Origin: Lingula anatina
Taxonomy: Eukaryota; Brachiopoda; Lingulata; Lingulida; Lingulidae
DNA length: 64,000 bases
NCBI RefSeq assembly: GCF_001039355.2
Contig: NW_019775796.1
Location: 67,220 to 131,219, forward strand
Direction of reading: 5' to 3'
The notes under the pieces were generated by a model. That model was not told where the DNA came from. It ran no database searches and saw nothing but the letters and a program-made list of their open reading frames with translations. Below are positions 59,531-64,000 of this stretch, piece by piece. Position 1 is the first letter of the stretch; each line of letters opens with the position of its first letter. The translations under genes were made by a program, and so were the position numbers.

Positions 59531-59929
59531 CGCGAATCTTATATTTTGACTTTTGAGTAGCCGAAGACTAGTGTGAAAACTTTTTTTAAAAGAACTCCGC
59601 CTATTGTAGTTCCACTGCTAAGTGACGTAAACCACCTGTTTAAACCAAGACGTCTGCAATGACCTGGAGTTTGTTTTGTTATCTTGCACCCAATGCCATC
59701 GGTCAGTTTAAGGAGATGTCAGCCACGTGAATCGACCAAAAAGTTTGATAGCACCGACTGAATGGGTAAATACTGCACCGGTACTTATCAGACGGGGTGC
59801 CTGGGGTGTTCCAATCAGAGACAAGACGGGGCAACTCTCCCTGGATATCTTTAAAGCCACGCCATGTGGGCAATACTTTTGGGAGCCCGGGTGCTTTCCT
59901 ACTTAATCCATCGACTTAGGCTGTATTCC

Positions 59930-60135
59930 CAGAGCTTTTAGATCGATCTATCCCCGCGGGGAGTCTGACTAGATTACTGTCAGATAATCCGGCTTAAATG
60001 TCCGTCCTGCCTACTACAAGCGGTAAGGGGGTAATTAACTTTCGTGTCCGCTCGGCTGACAGCTATTTAGCGTGAACCCCCAGGGAGTTAGGTCGATCTA
60101 AAGTAAATCGATCTAATCTCTGGACATGGGGTCTT
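59930..60135. mobile_element. Foldback element, family 1, diverged copy
   Basis: Arms with TTTTAGATCGATCTA at the left and TAAATCGATCTAA at the right, a GTCCGTCCTGCCTACTACAA core and an AGGGGGTAA spacer, matching the core layout of 28971-29338. Confidence 0.5.
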
Positions 60136-60644
60136 AGCTTTTGTTCACTGCCGCATTTGTGTGCAGACATATCCTCACCGCCACTGAGCGGCATTGCAAT
60201 GTTAGTGTCACCAACTGCAGCTGAAGCCTTTTCTATCTGAAAATTTCGTGAAAGATATTACTCGTTTTTTTTAGTTTTACAACTGAGTCATCTTGATCAA
60301 AGCAAGACGTCTGCGTTAATAAAGTTGTTTCCTTGTCTTGGTCAAATGATAGCGTCACTGAAAAATGCCTGATGTCCCATGTCATCGCTCAGCTTAATAA
60401 AATGTTTACCCTTAATTCAATGAAGCCAAAAAAAAGTACTTTCGCTCTAGTAACAGGCTGGACTGGTAAATACCGGAAATGCTTATCAGTCTGGGGTCTT
60501 GAAATCAGAGACACACAGGGTCGTTATCAGCAGGGACAGTGGGTACCCCCCTCCTATTTAATTATTCATTTCCCGAGAAATATTTGAGTAATACTTTTTT
60601 CTATGAAGTTTTAGCCTGTTCCTTTCTGCTAGTTGATAGGATGT

Positions 60645-60865
60645 ATCTAAGACTGTGTTCTGAATTGCTTTTAACCCAATCGGTTTAAATGTCTGGGGCG
60701 TCCACTGAAGCTGCTATACGATAGTTGATTACCCCCTATCAGCCTCAGCAGGCGTGACAGACATCTAAGTCCCCCAAGTTTATTGCAATTAAGCGAGAAT
60801 CCCCTCGGAGATAGTTCGATCCAAAGTTAGTACGATACTCTCTGGGAATGGTCTTTTAATTGTCC
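60645..60865. mobile_element. Foldback element, family 1, diverged copy
   Basis: Contains CCACTGAAGCTGCTA, GTGACAGACATCTAA and GAGAATCCCCTCGGAGAT, near-exact matches to the core and right arm of the element at 28971-29338. The arms end near ACTGTGTTC and GGGAATGGTC. Confidence 0.6.
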
Positions 60866-62399
60866 TTCCGTGTGTAGCTAAGCCTCTAGTCGTATTCTAC
60901 TCACAGCGTGCAATTTTTCGGTGTTCCCAAGGGACTGTCCTTTTTATTGGTTAATATTGTCTAAGATGCAACATCTCATTATAATTTTTGATTTTGTCGG
61001 TATGTGATTTTGCAAGTGATCATAAAGTAAGGTAATAAGATAATAAACTATAGAAGATTTTTAAAAAATCATTAAAAAGTACGAGTGGATGACTTATGTA
61101 CATCATCCCATGTCACTCTGACATCATGGGTGCTTGTTGACCATCAGAAATATTTAATCTGCAATCAAGCGGTTTCTGTGTCAACAAATGGCACGAGGCA
61201 GTATCGAGATAAACACGAGAGCTCGTGATAGTCTGAATGGACTGAGAGTTCCGTAGTCGGCTAACTTATTTTATAACACTTTAAACTAAGTCATATAAAT
61301 TATTTGTGAGGTGTCTTTTATATCTTACTGACTGATAAGACTGATATTAGCATTGGGTACAAATGCTGGCATTATTTCCCTTGAATTATATAACATAGTA
61401 GACGAGAGAAATGTTGCTATATGATGGATGACAATACTGTTTGGTTTTGTCTCTCACCGATTTATTTATTCTTATTTCCATTTCAGAGTGGAAAATGGAA
61501 AGGGGTATCTCCGACGAGAAGGAGTTGGGGATACGTCTCAAACTCTGCCCCTCCCAAGCCCCTTGCCCACCCATATTCGCCATGGTGTCAGCAGTCAACC
61601 GGAACCGATATTTCTGCACAAGGTTGTTTAGATAAGGGTTTACGTTCTAATTTTCCAAAATGGATTACGATCTATGATTGCAGAATACAGAAGAATAATG
61701 ACAGCCCTACGTCGACCCAATTTTGTTTTTGAATAATATTTGTTTTGTAAATTTATAATTTTCTTTATAAAATAGTTCAAACAATTTATATGTAGTATAT
61801 TTGCACTTCACTTACAATCTGCACTCTGAAGACTTTAGCTAATTTCGTGACTCTGAATGAAAAAAAAACTGTTTTGTATAAAGTTGAAGTTATACAGATG
61901 GAGATTTAAACCTGAAATAATCTCCAATAGAAAGATATCCCAATAGAAAGTGTTTTGGGCTTAAGTTTTGTTTAAATAACTATCAACCAGGGTTTTTATT
62001 ATAATAAACTTCAAAATATCCAAAATTTCAGCCATATTTTTTATTTTCGTATTTTTATTACCGCATTTTAAATTAGAATATTGGTAAGTTTTAGAATATA
62101 GATTCACCGCAGGCATTAAATGAAGTATTGAAGTCACATCGATACACCTACCAGTCAATGGTTTCCATAAAGTCTTTTTCTCGTTTTAAATTTGATAAGT
62201 TTTGTCTTTATGCACTAGTACCCTGTATCTGTATAATGTTTGCCCAGTAAGTTCGTCTCATTTATGATATTGCAAAATATTGTCGACAATGTTAAACGAA
62301 TAAAGACTAGTGGTACTGAAAAATGAAATATCAAGAGTACTGGAATTTTCAAAGTTAGCTCAATATTTAATATATTTATCAGTCCTGCTATTACTTTCC
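60866..62399. other. Intergenic DNA without a recognised gene
   Basis: AT-rich. Overlapping short open frames near 61421-61732 show no family similarity or splice structure. Gene C's promoter would lie nearer 59531-59930. Confidence 0.45.
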
Positions 62400-62998
62400 C
62401 AGCGTCTGAGACTAATATTGCTACGGAAACGAGAGCCAGAGCAAGAATTACACACACACGACGTATGTTTTGACCACCAAGCGGACTATCCCATAGAAAC
62501 CAAATACCAAAGTGTTGGCAGTGAACAAAGACCCTCGAAGAATCACGAAGGACGGCTATTTCTTGTCAGAAAACACGTGCCATACGTAGGCTCTAAAATA
62601 ATAATAATAAAAATGATGATAATATTGATAGTTTGGAATAAGATGTCAGTGTTTTTGGAATAAGATTTTAGACTGAAACTATCATTCTCTACGTCTGTTT
62701 ACTGAAGGTGTAAAAGATACGTACATTTGGTTCAATTATTGCTGCAAAATGTAAAATAAATAAATAAATGCATAAAACTGAATAAAAATATCTAACAAAT
62801 ATGCATCAATTAAACAAACAGATAAACGAAGGAATTAATAAATTGGCTGAAAAATTACCTAAAGTTTGTACTATCCACACCGAGTCACCCAGAACCCATA
62901 TAAACGGCACTATGAAGAAGAATTCGGGCGTACTTCGTGAGGTGTCAAAGAAAGGCATGCTGAAGATGCAGCCGAATTCTGCCCCCGCGGCCACGGAT
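62400..62998 (-). pseudogene. UNC93-like relic, gene E (partial exons 3 and 4)
   Basis: The 3' half of an UNC93 exon 3 (62998-62859) reads VAAGAEFGCIFSMPFF, FFFIVPFIWVLGDSVWIVQT and ends at a GTAATT donor in the family phase. The matching exon 4 (62590 downward, acceptor AGAG) reads AYVWHVFSDKK, then a TAG at 62558-62556 where the conserved Trp of DEKWPAF stands, then PSFVILRGSLFTANTLVF; the frame shifts further on. The 5' half of exon 3 and exons 1-2 are missing. Immediately upstream begins the 3' flank of gene D, so a duplication breakpoint lies at about 63000-63030. This is a decayed, truncated paralog. Confidence 0.7.
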
Positions 62999-63107
62999 AT
63001 CTTTGTGAATGAAAAAAAAAATTAATAAGGAAACCAATGAGAAATGAAATTAAATGAACTATGCCAACAGATTAACCCCTTCCCCTCACCCCCCTCCCCA
63101 CCCTGAG

Positions 63108-63384
63108 TCAGAGTCCACTATATAGATGTATAGTGTTTCTTCCGTGCCAATGCAGGAGCTCGAAGGCCGTCAGGCAGAGCAGTCCAGAGGTTATTATTCC
63201 CATAACGGTGTAGATCATGGCGTTAATACATATGAAGGTGGTGACAGCGAGGAGGAGAGCAGTAAGGGTATACATGGAGCTGCGCTGGATAAAGAACGCT
63301 GGCCACTTCTCGTCCGGGAATATCTTTCCGATGTAAGCTGGAAAATATACGTTTGTGATTAGATATAAAAGTAAAAAGGCAATG

Positions 63385-63447
<63 letters not shown>

Positions 63448-63811
63448 AACACATTTAAAAACAAAAAGGACTTTTGGCGAAATGGATAAGATTTTATTTG
63501 AAAACGTTATTCTATACCTCAACATATGCAAAATTATTGATCACTACATGTCTTCTGACAGTAATTCAAGATGACCTAATATTCAAAGGAAACTTTGGTT
63601 TTGTTTCATCTAACTTTTGCTTTGTTTAAATAAAAGACTAAGATTCATATTCTCCGTTGCTACATAGAAATTCAACATCAGCAATCCCGAGATCGTTGTC
63701 TTGTCTTGAATCAGGTTTCACCGATTTTCACCCGCGTTTTTAAGAAATGTTCCTCATGCGCCAAATTTATGCTCCATCCAAGAGACCACTAAAACTATTC
63801 TAAAGAGATAA

Positions 63812-63851
<40 letters not shown>

Positions 63852-64000
63852 AGATGACTTAAGAGGGTCTTGGCGGTTATTAAAACTGTATATTTTGTTT
63901 AAATGTGCAGTTTGCGGTACGTCTTTAAGGAAACGCACCTGTCGTCTGCACGGCCCATACAGAATCTGCAAGACCCCAGAAAAATGGCACCAGAAAGAAA
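63108..64000 (-). CDS. UNC93A-like: UNC93-like membrane protein, gene D (partial, runs off the window)
   Basis: Visible: the 3' end of exon 3 (64000-63939; identical to gene C over the part seen, donor GTGCGT) and exon 4 (63337-63108). Exon 4 reads AYIGKIFPDEKWPAF, IQRSSMYTLTALLLAVTTF, YTVMGIITSGLLCLTAFELL, HWHG. One A is missing against genes B and C in the GGAAAGAAAC string, so the last residues change from KKHYTAI to RNTIHLYSGL with a TGA at 63110-63108. The membrane core is intact, so the gene is probably functional with an altered cytoplasmic tail. Exons 1, 2 and most of 3 lie beyond 64000. Confidence 0.85.
63387..63446. repeat. (AT)n microsatellite in UNC93 gene D intron 3
   Basis: About 29 AT units just upstream of exon 4 of gene D. 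Confidence 0.9.
63814..63849. repeat. (GT)n microsatellite in UNC93 gene D intron 3
   Basis: Run of about 17 GT units. Confidence 0.9.

Noticed and set aside
61421-61732. Three overlapping plus-strand open frames
   Set aside because: Overlap in all frames with no codon bias or family motif indicates chance.

Overview
This window is AT-rich eukaryotic DNA from an animal, most likely a marine invertebrate bilaterian (lophotrochozoan or invertebrate deuterostome; I cannot place it further). The basis is many short exons with GT-AG introns, a headpiece-bearing villin, several UNC93A-like genes, a BCMA-like TNF-receptor candidate, and abundant microsatellites, foldback elements and retrotransposon fragments. 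Most open frames in the window are chance. The real genes were rebuilt exon by exon from splice sites and family motifs.

Layout. 1-4.4 kb: two copies of a palindrome-rich repeat, a broken TPR-repeat fragment and an orphan first-exon candidate (minus, 4394-4484). 5.9-18.9 kb: a complete 24-coding-exon villin/advillin-type gene on the minus strand, about 821 residues, with two small tandem duplications that copy pieces of its own exons. 19-32 kb: no host gene seen. It holds a 1.7 kb near-identical tandem pair meeting at a single n, foldback elements and microsatellites. 32.1-40.4 kb: UNC93 gene A (minus), with its last coding exon not visible. Its 6.3 kb first intron holds a TCTCGCGAGA/ETS promoter motif, damaged minus-strand coding-like exons and two fragments of non-LTR reverse transcriptase. 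41.1-41.6 kb: a decayed Tc1/mariner transposase. 43.5-45.6 kb: a two-exon, single-pass, cysteine-rich receptor (plus strand), TNFR-superfamily-like. 49.0-49.7 kb: a poly-T-started insertion with a perfect 13 bp target-site duplication, mostly hidden in a 492-n gap. 51.1-64 kb: an UNC93 cluster made of gene B (plus) and gene C (minus) as a tail-to-tail inverted pair, pseudogene E, and gene D running off the right edge.

The biological story is a tandem/inverted family of UNC93-like membrane proteins in active birth and death: intact paralogs, a paralog with a frameshifted tail, a relic with a premature stop, and one lacking its terminal exon. A possible immune-type receptor gene lies between gene A and the B/C pair. 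Several signals (single-n joins, T6 homopolymer frameshifts, near-identical tandem blocks) may be assembly artefacts rather than biology and are marked as such.
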